From NCBI GenBank assembly GCA_021234155.1, contig JAJEKV010000004.1, positions 6,698,109 to 6,762,108 of the forward strand: 64,000 nucleotides of DNA. Direction: 5' to 3'. The stretch's first letter is position 1. Each line of letters starts with the position of its first letter. This stretch comes from Isoetes taiwanensis. Its lineage: Eukaryota; Streptophyta; Lycopodiopsida; Isoetales; Isoetaceae. The notes under the pieces were generated by a model. The model worked only from the letters and a program-made list of their open reading frames with translations, had not been told where the DNA came from and did no database searches. Both the position numbers and the translations under genes were made by a program. Below, piece after piece: positions 33,794 to 46,430 of this stretch.

Positions 33794-34440
33794 CTGAGAA
33801 GCGCAAAGGAATGAGATAAATTAACATTAGAAGATAGTCTTGTACGCATGGCATGGAAAATCCAAGTTCAAAGTGACGCAATAGTAATGGTATGCTACTT
33901 AACTTGCACACTTTCTACTGCATAAACAAAGGTTCTCTGTAATAAAATAAACAGGAAATACAGCGTAAAATATGGTTCTATATGGAATACAGTTGAATGC
34001 CAATGAAAAGGAGTTAAGCTTTCTGACTTGTTCTGCCTCAAACAACCCCAATCATAAACAAATGCAGGGCTAGAAATATTGAGATCATAATGTGTTTTTA
34101 AGATGGCTAAGGTGTGTGCATGTTAAGAATACTACAAGCTAGCTATCCAAAGAGCATCCTTAGATTAGTACACTGAGAGCACATAGACTTAGGGATAGAC
34201 CACAATGCAAGTAAAAAAAAATGCAACGATGATGTGAGAATGATATGGTCCTAATAGTTACCTTGTCTTAAATCTGCCATGATTCGAATGCAATCTGAAA
34301 GAACAATCCTAACCGGTTTCTCATCTTACTAAGATAGAAGCGTAACAGACAGATTACAACCTTGAACTCTAGCAAAAGTTTTGATTTTATCCAAAATGTT
34401 CACAATTTTATTATCACACATATACTTTGGCATTTATAAT
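33794..34440. other. No feature seen
   Basis: AT-rich spacer with no coding or repeat signal I can support. The next repeat unit begins at 34441 in mid-unit. Confidence 0.35.
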
Positions 34441-36416
34441 ATTGCAATATTATAAAATGTTTACCTTCCATATTTTTGCCTCAACCAATTTGGTTACAAC
34501 ATGTTAAGTCATATGGATGCCGCATGCTTGCATACTTGTCCATAGTTTCTGACTTCATAATTCATTTGAACAGTATCCAATATTTTGTGAAGTACTTACA
34601 TTGTCTCATTTGAATGCAGAGTTTGCATATTCTAGAAACTTGTATTTATCACAACTTCATAACAAAGAGCAAGAAGTTCGGTTACCTGCAGTAGAACCAG
34701 AGGACAGTTAGCCAAGAATGGGTAAAAGCCTAAGCTACTAACAGGTAAGCAATGAACTTCTTGGGTTTATCACCCTTCACCTTGCAAGAAGTTTCCCCAA
34801 ATGGGCGTTAGATGTTCTAGGATGCAAAACAAAAAATGTGCATATGTGTTGTTCTGCATCTCAAAATAATAAAACATGATAGTTTCACTTTAGCGGTCTT
34901 TTATCCAATTGTGAAGCTCCATGTCTTTTCTGATCCACGTGCCATACACAGCCCTAAACTTTTGAGACTGAGCATAGTGGTTTGGGCAAGGGCACATGGT
35001 AGTCTACTTATTGAATCTAGTAGTATCACTAAGCAAATTCAGGAGCGAACCTATTGCCCGTTTATTGAGGCACACAGAGATAAACAATACCGCCTACATC
35101 AAAGATACAAGACCGCTTTAAGTCATTTTAGAGCATTTATACATCTAGCTTGAACAAAGAGAATGCATGAAGCATAATCATAAGACATGCATCCGAATGT
35201 GCATAATGCTATCTTACTGAGTCGCCTATCTCGGCCTATGCTTTAGCCGCATAAACCGTATTCCATCGGGTTATTTATCAAATAGAAGACATCCAAATTA
35301 TGCCTATAAGAGCTAGACTTCATGCCAAATGGATCTGCTACATTGGCTATTAAGACGGTCATTTGTTATATGTAAAAATAAAATGATTCAAATACAATTT
35401 CAATGCATAGAATCCAAAATTATTATAAACAGGAAATGTAACCTGTTGTGCTCGAATTTGAAGGAAAACTCCAGCTTAATGCTCGAATTTGGGGAAGACT
35501 CCAGCTTAATGAGCCACATTTCTGTCATTAGATTGATCCACATAATTTTCGTGGCCATCATAATCAATTGTTCCAAAGGCCATAGAATTACCAAAAATTG
35601 CTTAAGAGATGCTTGCGCGTGCTTATTATCAAGGTCTTCTTTCTGCCATAGCCAAAATCCTGGCGAATACTAGCCCTTGCCTACAGATCCAGAAGAAAGT
35701 TGAAGCCATGTACCAGAATGCAACATCAAAAGTATCTTCACATAATCGGCTACATAGTCTGCTTGGCTACATAGATATTCTGCTTGCACGCCTTTGGCAG
35801 TTCGGCATTCGGCATACCACATGTGTTAGGGTATATTACAGAATTAGAAGGGTTATGGCGATATTTGCTTCAACCAGAGGATAATAATCATCCTTGAAAA
35901 AGCATGGCATAGTAGCCGTAGCTACAAAAAAACATAAAATTGTGCATGCAAGCCAAACTTGGTAGGTTTAGACAAGTGGCAAACATGCCTTCAATATAAT
36001 AAACAAAGTGCATAAATGTCAATATGATAATCTTAAAAAAGTCCTTTGCACAAAATACAACCTTTCCTATATAAGGACATTCAAGAGCAAAAGCTCCAAA
36101 TAGGATTTTATGTTTCTAGAGTTTATGAATTACTCCGGTCATTTAATCACACCAAAGAAGTTGAGCAATGTTTATCCTTTCCATGTCAATGAAATAATTT
36201 GCCTTCCAACATTTGCCAATGCATCTATGCTTAATGGTCAAAGTGGATGTGTATACAACCCACATGGCTTTATCTTAGTCGCGCTAAAGAAGTGGAGTAG
36301 TGTATCTTTTCCATTTCGCCAATCTGAACCAATCATAGTGTTACAACAATCACATAAAAGAAGTTGAATAGTGCACCTTTGCACTTTTGGACATTTTCTT
36401 AGTCAATCTTAATAAA
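34441..36416 (-). repeat. 3-kb unit, copy 2 (latter two thirds)
   Basis: Begins in mid-unit at ATTGCAATATTATAAAATG (equivalent to 29358 in copy 1) and runs to AATCTTAATAAA, where the next unit joins head to tail. Highly similar to copies 1 and 4. Confidence 0.92.
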
Positions 36417-36527
36417 AAATCCTTCCTCCTTCCGTAGATCAGGGGGCCTTTTGTTTCAATTAGATTACCAGTAGATAACTAGCTACTCTTGTTACAACAA
36501 AGCTACTCTTGTTACAACAAGGGGAGT

Positions 36528-36557
36528 AGGGCCTTGCTGCAACACAAAGGCCCTACC
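36528..36557. repeat. Small GC hairpin inside the unit
   Basis: GTAGGGCCTTGC...CAAAGGCCCTAC forms a 10-11 bp stem, preceded by a doubled GCTACTCTTGTTACAACAA. The same structure is present near 39090 and 42070 in the other units. Confidence 0.7.
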
Positions 36558-36618
36558 CTCACTATTTTATCCATTACTCTTTATTCAAGAACATACTGTC
36601 AAAACAGTCTATACTTAC

Positions 36619-36820
36619 AATAGAGTTTAACGTTGCTATCACATCTGCAAGTTCGAAGAGAATCCCATGAAACTGATTTGTATGCAAGGTCTGGAGCACA
36701 GGATTAATAAAGTCCTTTCTTGTAAATCCATTCCTACTAAACGAGTTCATTTTTGTAGAAATTTCCACAAATGTGGCCATAAGATATGGCATATTTCCAT
36801 ACTCTTTTGTGGTGCGCAAG
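36619..36820 (-). CDS. Exon-like coding stretch of the repeat unit, unknown protein
   Basis: The acceptor TTTGTAG| at 36820 and the strong donor |GTAAGTATAG at 36619 enclose about 67 open codons: LRTTKEYGNMPYLMATFVEI, then FSRNGFTRKDFINPVLQTLH, then FHGILFELADVIATL. The same exon is present in the other units (42363-42162; near 39370-39170 with an 11-bp deletion; 28736-28575 without its donor). Other exon-like minus-strand pieces of the unit read QAEYLCSQADYVADYVKILL (near 35790-35730) and KFRAVYGTWIRKDMELHNWI (near 34960-34895). They look like exons of one large helical-repeat host gene that I cannot name. Confidence 0.4.
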
Positions 36821-37279
36821 CTACAAATGTCAGCTTGGCAGAGATTTTAGTGGCAAAATGCCTCGTTCAACCTCAAGACTGTTAAGTCTAAGGAGAGTTA
36901 TGTTTGAAAGACATGTTTGGCAGATAAGAATAAAGTCTGAACTACATACCCAAAATTATCCACCTTGCCTCATTGTATTTGGGTAGAGACTAATCCCATG
37001 ATTCAATGGTTGTTGATGTCATCCTCCTCCTCATAAGAGTTGGGAATTTGCTTTTCCTATAACAGATGTAAATATAAGTTAACACTTTAAGTGTTATATA
37101 AATAAATAAATAAATAAATAAATAAATGCACCCGAACAATAGACCTTAGCCAAAGTCTTTGGTTAAACCAAAGAACTGAGTTAAGAAAAAAAAAACCTTT
37201 TAACCTTTTAATCTTGATCGAATCAAGACATTTGTCCTAATAAATCTATTTAGATATATTAGGAACCAATTTGCAGCCC

Positions 37280-38511
37280 TAAGAATAGAATAGAATAGAA
37301 TAGAATAGAATAGAATAGAATAGAATAGAATAGAATAGAATAGAATAGAATAGGTTTTTTAGGTCCCACTTTTAGACCAATTGGCCTATGGGACCCAAAC
37401 AAAGAGAGCAGCAAGCATATTATCGACAGATTAAAAACCCCCACCGGCGAAGGGTTTTCGAGGGAAAACCTTAGCAAGAATAAGCATGCCGGCACACCGC
37501 ATAAATTGCATAGGACAGTTCAAGACCGCCCCAGAGGGACACAACGCTGTCCCTCAGTGCATCCATAACCTCCCCGGAGGTATGACCCCAACAAACCCAC
37601 CGACGCCGTAGTCAATAACCGATGCAACGGCCGCCGTGCACTAGTAGTCGAACATACCTCTCTGATATGGGCAAATGCCGGGCAGATCCGGAGGGTATGA
37701 CATTCATCCTCAATCGCTACCGTGGCAACACCGCAAAGCCTTTGCTCTCGCGGCTTCCCGAGCCCAACGCCATGTTTCAATGCGGAGGCGATGTGCACCC
37801 GCGCGAATGGAAGCTATAAGTCCGCGCTTCTTCATGGGCAAAATGGGTGTACAAGTATCGGGTGCCGCCTCTCTGTGAGCCTAGGATTGACTTGTCGCCG
37901 ATAGTGTGCCGCCTTAACGCGGCGCCGAGCCTCGCATCCCGTGAGCTTGCGAAGGAAAGTAGCATCTAGGTACGCTTTAAGTGCCTCGCGATCTTTCTTT
38001 GTCCCGACTGACGATCTGTTTTGCACGCCCCCGGAGAACCACCGAGCTTGTTTGTCTTTCCAAACAGGATTTCAGCGCTGGGGACCCATCGCCTGTGGTC
38101 AAAGCAAGATGGGGCAAGCATGTATCAGCCATAGCGACCACCTTTTGGAAGTAAACGATATGGCGTTCCAATGCAGCCCGTTGAAGGGGTAGAAAGCCTG
38201 TCTCCTGGAGTAGGATCTGGTACGGAACTGTGGACTTCACCCCCAGGGCCCGTGCCAAGAAGGCCTTCTGCACCTGCTCGAGGTCATTCCATGTGTTGAG
38301 GGGAATGACCGGACCCCACACTTCTGCCCCATACAGCAGGACCGGCTCAACCAAGGCCCGAAACAAATGTGACTGGTGGCCCCAGGCGTACAACTCTGCC
38401 CTGTGGCTGTTGTTCTGCATGGCATATAGTGCTTTCCAACCCGCCGTGACCCGCAACCTGATAGCCGCATCCCAATGGGTGGTAGTTGAGAACTCAATCC
38501 CCAAGTAAGAA
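37280..38511 (-). mobile_element. LINE insertion (37286-38505) with (TATTC)n tail and 6-bp TSD TAAGAA
   Basis: Flanked by TAAGAA at 37280-37285 and 38506-38511; uninterrupted unit copies carry the empty site. The minus strand encodes the C-terminal part of a non-LTR RT protein (LFRALVEPVLLYGAEVWGPV near 38350; WNDLEQVQKAFLARALGV) and, further on, a zinc-knuckle-like DECHTLRICPAFAHIREVC near 37700. The 3' end is not poly-A but 13-14 repeats of TATTC (37286-37352). It is 5'-truncated and has frame shifts near 37800-37980. The pentanucleotide tail defines a distinct LINE family. Confidence 0.9.
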
Positions 38512-38974
38512 CAAAATCAGGTGCCATTTGTCCTTAAGCAATGACTAGGTCAATATTTAACAATCATATCAAACTTCAATGTCCTTTCCTATATAATGTC
38601 CTTCAATGTCCTTTCCTATATAAGGACATTCAAGAGCAAAAGCTCCAAATAGGATTTTATGTTTCTAGAGTTTATGAATTACTCCGGTCATTTAATCACA
38701 CTAAAGAAGTTGAGCAATGTTTATCCTTACCATTTTCTCCATGTCAATGAAATAATTTGCCTTCCAACATTTGCCAATGCATCTATGCTTAATGGTCAAA
38801 GTGGATGTGTATACAACCCACATGGCTTTATCTTAGTCGCGCTAAAGAAGTTGAGTAGTCTATCTTTTCCATTTCGCCAATTTGAACCAATCATAGTGTT
38901 ACAACAATCACATAAAAGAAGTTGAATAGTGCACCTTTGCACTTTTGGACATTTTCTTAGTCAATCTTAATAAA

Positions 38975-41956
38975 AAATCCTTCCTCCTTCCGTAGATCAG
39001 GGGGCCTTTTTGTTTCAGAATTAGATTACCAGTAGATAACTAGCTACTCTTGTTACAACAAAGCTACTCTTGTTACAACAAGGGGAGTAGGGCCTTGCTG
39101 CAACACAAAGGCCCTACCCTCACTATTTTATCCATTACTCTTTATTCAAGAACATACTGTCAAAAGAGTCTATACTTACAATAGAGTTTAACGTTGCTAT
39201 CACATCTGCAAGTTCGAAGAGAATCCCATGAAATTGATTTGTATACAGGGTTTGGAGCACAGGATTAATAAAGTCCTTTCTTGTAAATCCATTCCTACTA
39301 AACAAGTTCATTTTTGTAGAAATTTCCACAAATGTGGCCATAAGATACGGCATTTTGTGGTGCGCAAGCTACAAATGTCAGCTTGGCAGAGATTTTAATG
39401 GCAAAATCCCTCTTTCAACCTCAAGATTGTTAAGTCTAAGGAGAGTTATGTTTGAAAGACATGTTTGGCAGATAAGAATAAAGTCTGAACTACATACCCA
39501 AAATTATCCACCTTGCCTCATTGTATTTGGGTAGAGACTAATCCCATGATTCAATGGTTGTTGATGTCATCCTCCTCCTCATAAGAGTTGGGAATTTGCT
39601 TTTCCTATAACAGATGTAAATATAAGTTAACACTTTAAGTGTTATATAATTAAATAAATAAATAAATAAATGCACCCGAACAATAGACCTTAGCCAAAGT
39701 CTTTGGTTAAACCAAAGAACTGAGTTAAGAAAAAAAAAACCTTTTAACCTTTTAATCTTGATCGAATCAAGACATTTGTCCTAATAAATCTATTTAGATA
39801 TATTAGGAACCAATTTGCAGCCCTAAGAACAAAATCAGGTGCCATTTGTCCTTAAGCAATGACTAGGTCAATATTTAACAATCATATCAAACTTTATTAA
39901 GCCAAAACTTACGCGGTAACTTGAACTAAAATATTCAGATTTCAATGTTTCACTTTGATTTAGAACACATCCTGAAATATGCAGTCTAATTGCAATATTA
40001 TAAAATGTTTACCTTCCATATTTTTGCCTCAACCAATTTGGTTACAACATGTTAAGTCATATGGATGCCGCATGCTTGCATACTTGTCCATAGTTTCTGA
40101 CTTCATAATTCATTTGAACAGTATCCAATATTTTGTGAAGTACTTACATTGTCTCATTTGAATGCAGAGTTTGCATATTCTAGAAACTTGTATTTATCAC
40201 AACTTCATAACAAAGAGCAAGAAGTTCGGTTACCTGCAGTAGAACCAGAGGACAGTTAGCCAAGAATGGGTAAAAGCCTAAGCTACTAACAGGTAAGCAA
40301 TGAACTTCTTGGGTTTATCACCCTTCACCTTGCAAGAAGTTTCCCCAAATGGGCGTTAGATGTTCTAGGATGCAAAACAAAAAATGTGCATATGTGTTGT
40401 TCTGCATCTCAAAATAATAAAACATGATAGTTTCACTTTAGCGGTCTTTTATCCAATTGTGAAGCTCCATGTCTTTTCTGATCCACGTGCCATACACAGC
40501 CCTAAACTTTTGAGACTGAGCATAGTGGTTTGGGCAAGGGCACATGGTAGTCTACTTATTGAATCTAGTAGTATCACTAAGCAAATTCAGGAGCGAACCT
40601 ATTGCCCGTTTATTGAGGCACACAGAGATAAACAATACTGTCTACATCAAAGATACAAGACCGTTTAAGTCATTTTAGAGCATTTATACATCTAGCTTGA
40701 ACAGCAGTAATGCATGAAGCATAATCATAAGACATGCATCTGGAATGTGCATAATGCTATCTTACAAAGCTGCCTATCTCGGCCTATGCTTTAGCTGTAC
40801 AACTGTACCACTGGTTATTTATCAAATAGAAGACATCCAAATTATGCCTATAAGAGCTAGACTTCATGCCAAATGGATCTGCTACATTGGCTATTAAGAC
40901 GGTCATTTGTTATATGTAAAAATAAAATGATTCAAACACAATTTCAATGCATAGAATCCAAAATTATTATAAACAGGAAATGTAACCTGTTGTGCTCGAA
41001 TTTGAAGGAAAACTCCAGCTTAATGCTCGAATTTGGGGAAGACTCCAGCTTAATGAGCCACATTTCTGTCATTAGATTGATCCACATAATTTTCGTGGCC
41101 ATCATACTGAATTGTTCCAGTGCCATAGAATTACCAAAAATTGCTTAAGAGATGCTTGCAGGCTTATTATCAAGGTCTTCTTTCTGCCATAGCCAAAATC
41201 CTGGCGAATACTAGCCCTTGCCTACAGATCCAGAAGAAAGTTGAAGCCATGTACCAGAATGCAACATCAAAAGTATCTTCACATAATCGGCTACATAGTC
41301 CAGCAGCTACATAGATATTCTGCTTGCACGCCTTTGGCAGTTCGGCATTCGGCATACCACATGTGTTAGGGTATATTACAGAATTAGAAGGGTTATGGCG
41401 ATATTTGCTTCAACCAGAGGATAATAATCATCCTTGAAAAAGCATGGCATAGTAGCCGTAGCTACAAAAAAACATAAAATTGTGCATGCAAGCCAAACTT
41501 GGTAGGTTTAGACAAGTGGCAAACATGCCTTCAATATAATAAACAAAGTGCATAAATGTCAATATGATAATCTTAAAAAGGTCCTTTGCACAAAATACAA
41601 CCTTTCCTATATAAGGACATTCAAGAGCAAAAGCTCCAAATAGGATTTTATGTTTCTAGAGTTTATGAATTACTCCGGTCATTTAATCACACCAAAGAAG
41701 TTGAGCAATGTTTATCCTTTCCATGTCAATGAAATAATTTGCCTTCCAACATTTGCCAATGCATCTATGCTTAATGGTCAAAGTGGATGTGTATACAACC
41801 CACATGGCTTTATCTTAGTCGCGCTAAAGAAGTGGAGTAGTGTATCTTTTCCATTTCGCCAATCTGAACCAATCATAGTGTTACAACAATCACATAAAAG
41901 AAGTTGAATAGTGCACCTTTGCACTTTTGGACATTTTCTTAGTCAATCTTAATAAA
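38975..41956 (-). repeat. 3-kb unit, copy 4 (complete, 2,982 bp)
   Basis: The only copy without insertion or large deletion, so it defines the unit length. Starts AAATCCTTCCTCCTTCCG and ends AATCTTAATAAA, where the next copy starts. It contains all landmarks named for the other units. Confidence 0.93.
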
Positions 41957-43745
41957 AAATCCTTCCTCCTTCCGTAGATCAGGGGGCCTTTTTGTTTCAA
42001 AATTAGATTACCAGTAGATAACTAGCTACTCTTGTTACAACAAAGCTACTCTTGTTACAACAAGGGGAGTAGGGCCTTGCTGCAACACAAAGGCCCTACC
42101 CTCACTATTTTATCCATTACTCTTTATTCAAGAACATACTGTCAAAACAGTCTATACTTACAATAGAGTTTAACGTTGCTATCACATCTGCAAGTTCGAA
42201 GAGAATCCCATGAAACTGATTTGTATGCAAGGTCTGGAGCACAGGATTAATAAAGTCCTTTCTTGTAAATCCATTCCTACTAAACGAGTTCATTTTTGTA
42301 GAAATTTCCACAAATGTGGCCATAAGATATGGCATATTTCCATACTCTTTTGTGGTGCGCAAGCTACAAATGTCAGCTTGGCAGAGATTTTAGTGGCAAA
42401 ATGCCTCGTTCAACCTCAAGACTGTTAAGTCTAAGGAGAGTTATGTTTGAAAGACATGTTTGGCAGATAAGAATAAAGTCTGAACTACATACCCAAAATT
42501 ATCCACCTTGCCTCATTGTATTTGGGTAGAGACTAATCCCATGATTCAATGGTTGTTGATGTTATCCTCCTCCTCATAAGAGTTGGGAATTTGCTTTTCC
42601 TATAACAGATGTAAATATAAGTTAACATTTTAAGTGTTATATAATTAAATAAATAAATAAATAAATGCACCCGAACAATAGACCTTAGCCAAAGTCTTTG
42701 GTTAAGGCCAAAGAACTGAGTTAAGAAAAAAAACCTTTTAATCTTGATCGAATCAAGACATTTGCCCTAATAAATCTATTTAGATATATTAGGAACCAAT
42801 TTGCAGCCCTAAGAACAAAATCAGGTGCGATTTGTCCTTAAGCAATGACTAGGTCAATATTTAACAATCATATCAAACTTTATTAAGCCAAAACTTACGC
42901 GGTAACTTGAACTAAAATATTCAGATTTCAATGTTTCACTTTGATTTAGAACACATCCTGAAATATGCAGTCTAATTGCAATATTATAGAATGTTTACCT
43001 TGAAAACCTTTCGAGGCAGGGGTTTTTTAATCCTAGTAGTAATGATTGTACTAGCCCATTGTATGGGTCCCATGACCTATTGGTCTCCGTGGACGTTAAA
43101 AAAACTATTCTATTCTATTCTATTCTATTCTTCCATATTTTTGCCTCAACCAATTTGGTTACAACATGTTAAGTCATATGGAGGCTGCATGCTTGCATAC
43201 TTGTCCATAGTTTCTGACTTCATAATTCATTTGAACAATATCCAATATTTTGTGAAGTACTTACATTGTCTCATTTGAATGCAGAGTTTGCATATTCTAG
43301 AAACTTGTATTCATCACAACTTCATAACAAAGAGCAAGAAGTTCGGTTACCTGCAGTAGAACCAGAGGACAGTTAGCCAAGAATGGGTAAAAGCCTAAGC
43401 TACTAACAGGTAAGCAATGAACTTCTTGGGTTTATCACCCTTCACCTTGCAAGAAGTTTCCCCAAATGGGCATTAGATGTGCTAGGATGCAAAACAAAGA
43501 ATGTACATATGTGTTGTTCTGCATCTCAAAATAATAAAACATGATAGTTTCACTTTAGCGCTCTTTTATCCAATTGTGAAGCTCCATGTATTTTCTGATC
43601 CACGTGCATTACACAGCCCTGAACTTTTGAGACTGAGCATAGTGGTTTGGGCAAGGGCACATGGTAGTCTACTTATTGAATCTAGTAGTATCACTAAGCA
43701 AATTCAGGAGCGAACCTATTGCCCGTATATTGAGGCACACAGAGC
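41957..43745 (-). repeat. 3-kb unit, copy 5 (first 1.66 kb plus LINE end)
   Basis: Same start as copies 3 and 4. Interrupted by a short LINE 3' fragment at 43002-43129 and cut off at 43745 (GAGGCACACAGAG|CTTAGGTC), where LTR-like sequence begins. Confidence 0.9.
43002..43129 (+). mobile_element. Short LINE 3'-end insertion of the (TATTC)n-tailed family
   Basis: The unit sequence TTTACCTTCCATA is split after TTTACCTT. The inserted 128 bp resembles the 3' UTR of the 37.3-kb LINE (GGTCCCAT...CCTATTGGTCT...TTAAAAAA) and ends in about five TATTC repeats. A 3-bp TSD (CTT) is possible. This is the second independent insertion of the same family, in opposite orientation. Confidence 0.85.
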
Positions 43746-45805
43746 TTAGGTCAAGCCATTTTGGAGAAATCAAATCAAAAGAACTTGGTAGTCAACATTG
43801 ATGTGAAGGTCAAACAACATTAATCTTCAAGGATCTACACCAATACTCAAGGTCAACTTTCATGGAAGGTACTCTATTTGAGGTCAAAGCTAGTCAAAAA
43901 GATGCTGGGTTAAAGAAGTTTGGAAGATGCTTTTTGAAGATTGGAAGTTAGAGTTTGGAAGATCCCATGGTACTTGGTTCCATCCCTTAGCCATGTTTTT
44001 ATCCACCCTCATACCATATTCTTATTCCCTTTTAACTTTTCCTAGTCATTTTTCCCTATACCCATACTCTTCCTTGCCACCTTTTGCAAATCACACATTG
44101 CCTTGCTTAAGTCCATTTTCTAATGCATTTTATTTCCCCATGAGATACCTTGCTATTCCATATCTTTTTGCCTTACTTTCATTCCCCATATCACACCCAT
44201 GCCAATACCCCTGGCCTAACCCTTATTTGCCATCTTTTATACCCCCTTACTTCATTATGCACTAAGTATCCTTGCTACACAAATATCCCCCATGGAATAT
44301 TCCATTCATGGTATCTACCTAGTATATTCTTCAAAATATTAGGGTTGCCTTAAGACCCAAATGGCTAAAGCTCCATAGTTATTTTTGGATATCTTTTGAA
44401 CCATGGCATAGCTTCTTAAAATTGCTAAATACAGCATATTCCCAGGTTATACCTCAAAAAATACGGCCACCGTATCGCGAAAATCCTGGAAAAATACTGT
44501 CGAAGAACCCTAAGTTTGGAAAATTGCTCGAATCACGCCGGAATGGGGTCATTGGGCTCTGAAAACTACCTATTTCTGTATTCCCGCCATTAAGCATTCT
44601 ATCAAGCCTAAATTTAAGCTCTAAGATGCCGGAACCGTTAAACCTAAACATATATACTGGGAAAACAATGACAGAAGATTTTTGAAGGCCCAGACGCATC
44701 AAACCTCAACATTGATACATGTTGAGCATGATCTGAAGACGTTTATGAAGTATCTGAGTGTTCCACAGTTCGATTTGAGAAAATTGGACTGATATTCCTG
44801 TTATGAAATTACTTTATGACCTCCTGACATATTTTGATGATTGATTTATGATCCTAAGACCTTTATTCATCTTGTACTACCTTCATATCAATGAAAATTG
44901 CCTGCCAAGTATCTAAAAAGGTGACTGTCATGATCTTCTAGTATTTTTGCCTCACAAACATTTTTACAGTAAGAAATTCCATCATTTTTTCTTGCATATG
45001 ACCACCTGCCCTTCTTTTCCTATCACATTTGCACCTATGTGCACAAAAAGTTTGAAAAAAAACCATTTTTAACTCGAGTTATCATTTTTTGCATTCTGTC
45101 TGACACAATTTTAGACTGTTATTCACAAAACAGTGCCAAAAAAAATAGTTTTCATGATCCAAATTATGATTTGATTGCATGCCCCTCACCTTTGGGACCT
45201 ATACTTCATCTCTGCTTTGGAATCTCTTCAGAATTCCATCTGCAACTCAAGTTACAAAATTCTGAGATCTGCCTGTAGTTTTGACTGATATTGACCAAAA
45301 ATTGACCCAACTTTGAGATCGAATATCTTGCAGACTAGAACTCAGACTTGGTCAAGATCTTCTCCCTTGTTTGCCTATAACTTTTCTGTACAAGTCACAA
45401 TGATTTGACCTTGGAAATCAATCCACCTATAAGAGCTACATCAATTTGAGTAAGGGATCCATATTCTTGAATTGGGTAAGGTATGAATGCTTGATATTTG
45501 AACTTTTTGAGAAATTCTTGTGTAGACTGATCACCTTAAGTGATCTGGAGGTTCTAACCCCAACTTGAGCATAAACTCAAGTTGGCTTCTTGTGTTTGAC
45601 TCTCTAGCCAGGTTGAGGGTCAACATACCCTTTAGGGAAAGCTGTGCCAGATAATTGTTGGAGCATTTTCCTTGGAACTTTTGCACTCAGAGTGGTTGCC
45701 TTAAGCAACGTGGAGGTTCTAAACCATTGAGGTTGAAGGTTTTGCCAGGAACACCTTCAACATTTTGGAGGTTCTACCGAGATCATTTTCCTGGAATTTG
45801 AACTC
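43746..45805 (+). mobile_element. Gypsy-type LTR and leader remnant
   Basis: No coding signal. It contains GAAGTTTGGAAGATGC-type phrases like those at 20.3 kb, long C/T-rich stretches, and the perfect hairpin CCAACTTGAG-CATAAA-CTCAAGTTGG at about 45559-45584, followed by AACGTGGAGGTTCTA repeats. It leads directly into the gag start at 45806, so it is most likely LTR plus leader. Neither LTR border nor primer site could be fixed. Confidence 0.5.
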
Positions 45806-46430
45806 ATGGCACCCAGGAGAACTAATGAGGCATCTGATCATGCTGAAGCACAGGAGAATCATGAAGCCACTACTGTAGCACCTACTGTGACTATACAAGC
45901 AAATTCAGGTATGCCTTGTCATTATTTTGAGTTGAATATGCCTATTCCAGTTCCATGAATGCTAACAATTTTCTGAAGACTTTTGAAGAGTACTACCAAG
46001 ACTATGGGCACAAAAAGGGTTGTAAGTTCTCTGAATTTAAGAAATGCTTCACTTGAGTATGTTATAAGTTTAGGAGCTAACTCTTGGGATGAATTGGTTA
46101 AGAAATTCTTGGCACGTTTTGGTAAGCTTTTGGATCGTCAAGATTTGATATTTGAATTGCAAACTTTTCGCATTAAGCATGGTGAAAGTGTGCATCAGTA
46201 TGTGGAAAGGTTTAATCTTTATCTTATCAAATGCCAGATCAACCAAGTTCCTAACCACACCGTGCATCTTGTGGCATCTTTTATCGGAGGATTGAGCAGT
46301 AGACCAAGAATACATAGGAAGCTGCTAAAAATTCAAAAGCAATAAGGCTTTGACACAATACATAAGGCTTTTACTAAGGCCACTGAAATTGCAGATATGA
46401 TTTCATACTTGCCAGATGACATGCATCTTT
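45806..46430 (+). pseudogene. Ty3/gypsy gag fragment
   Basis: ATG 45806 starts MAPRRTNEASDHAEAQENHE. After an in-frame TGA and frame shifts, the retrotransposon-gag domain is clear: SWDELVKKFLARFGKL, FELQTFRIKHGESVHQYVER, a Cys in KCQINQVPNHTV and FIGGLSSRPR. A later stop at 46345 separates FTKATEIADM. No protease or RT follows before the sequence changes at about 46.5 kb. Dead copy. Confidence 0.75.

Larger units (their letters stand above)
36417..38974 (-). repeat. 3-kb unit, copy 3 (LINE insertion plus internal deletion)
   Basis: Starts AAATCCTTCCTCCTTCCG. It is interrupted by a LINE at 37286-38505, resumes for about 70 bp, then jumps near 38577 over about 2 kb of unit to CCTTTCCTATATAAGGACATT. 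A short doubled TCAATGTCCTTTCCTATATA marks the deletion junction (38576-38620). Confidence 0.9.

Noticed and set aside
37286-37352. Coding frame containing repeated LFYSI
   Set aside because: It is the translation of the (TATTC)n tail of the LINE, not a protein repeat.
28575-43745. Plus-strand reading frames repeated in the 3-kb units (for example at 29752, 34836 and 40384)
   Set aside because: They recur only because the DNA is duplicated. Splice-bordered exons and better protein-like sequence are on the minus strand.
43927-44265. 112-codon plus-strand frame in C/T-rich sequence
   Set aside because: The low-complexity Pro/Ser/Tyr composition reflects a pyrimidine-rich LTR, not a protein.
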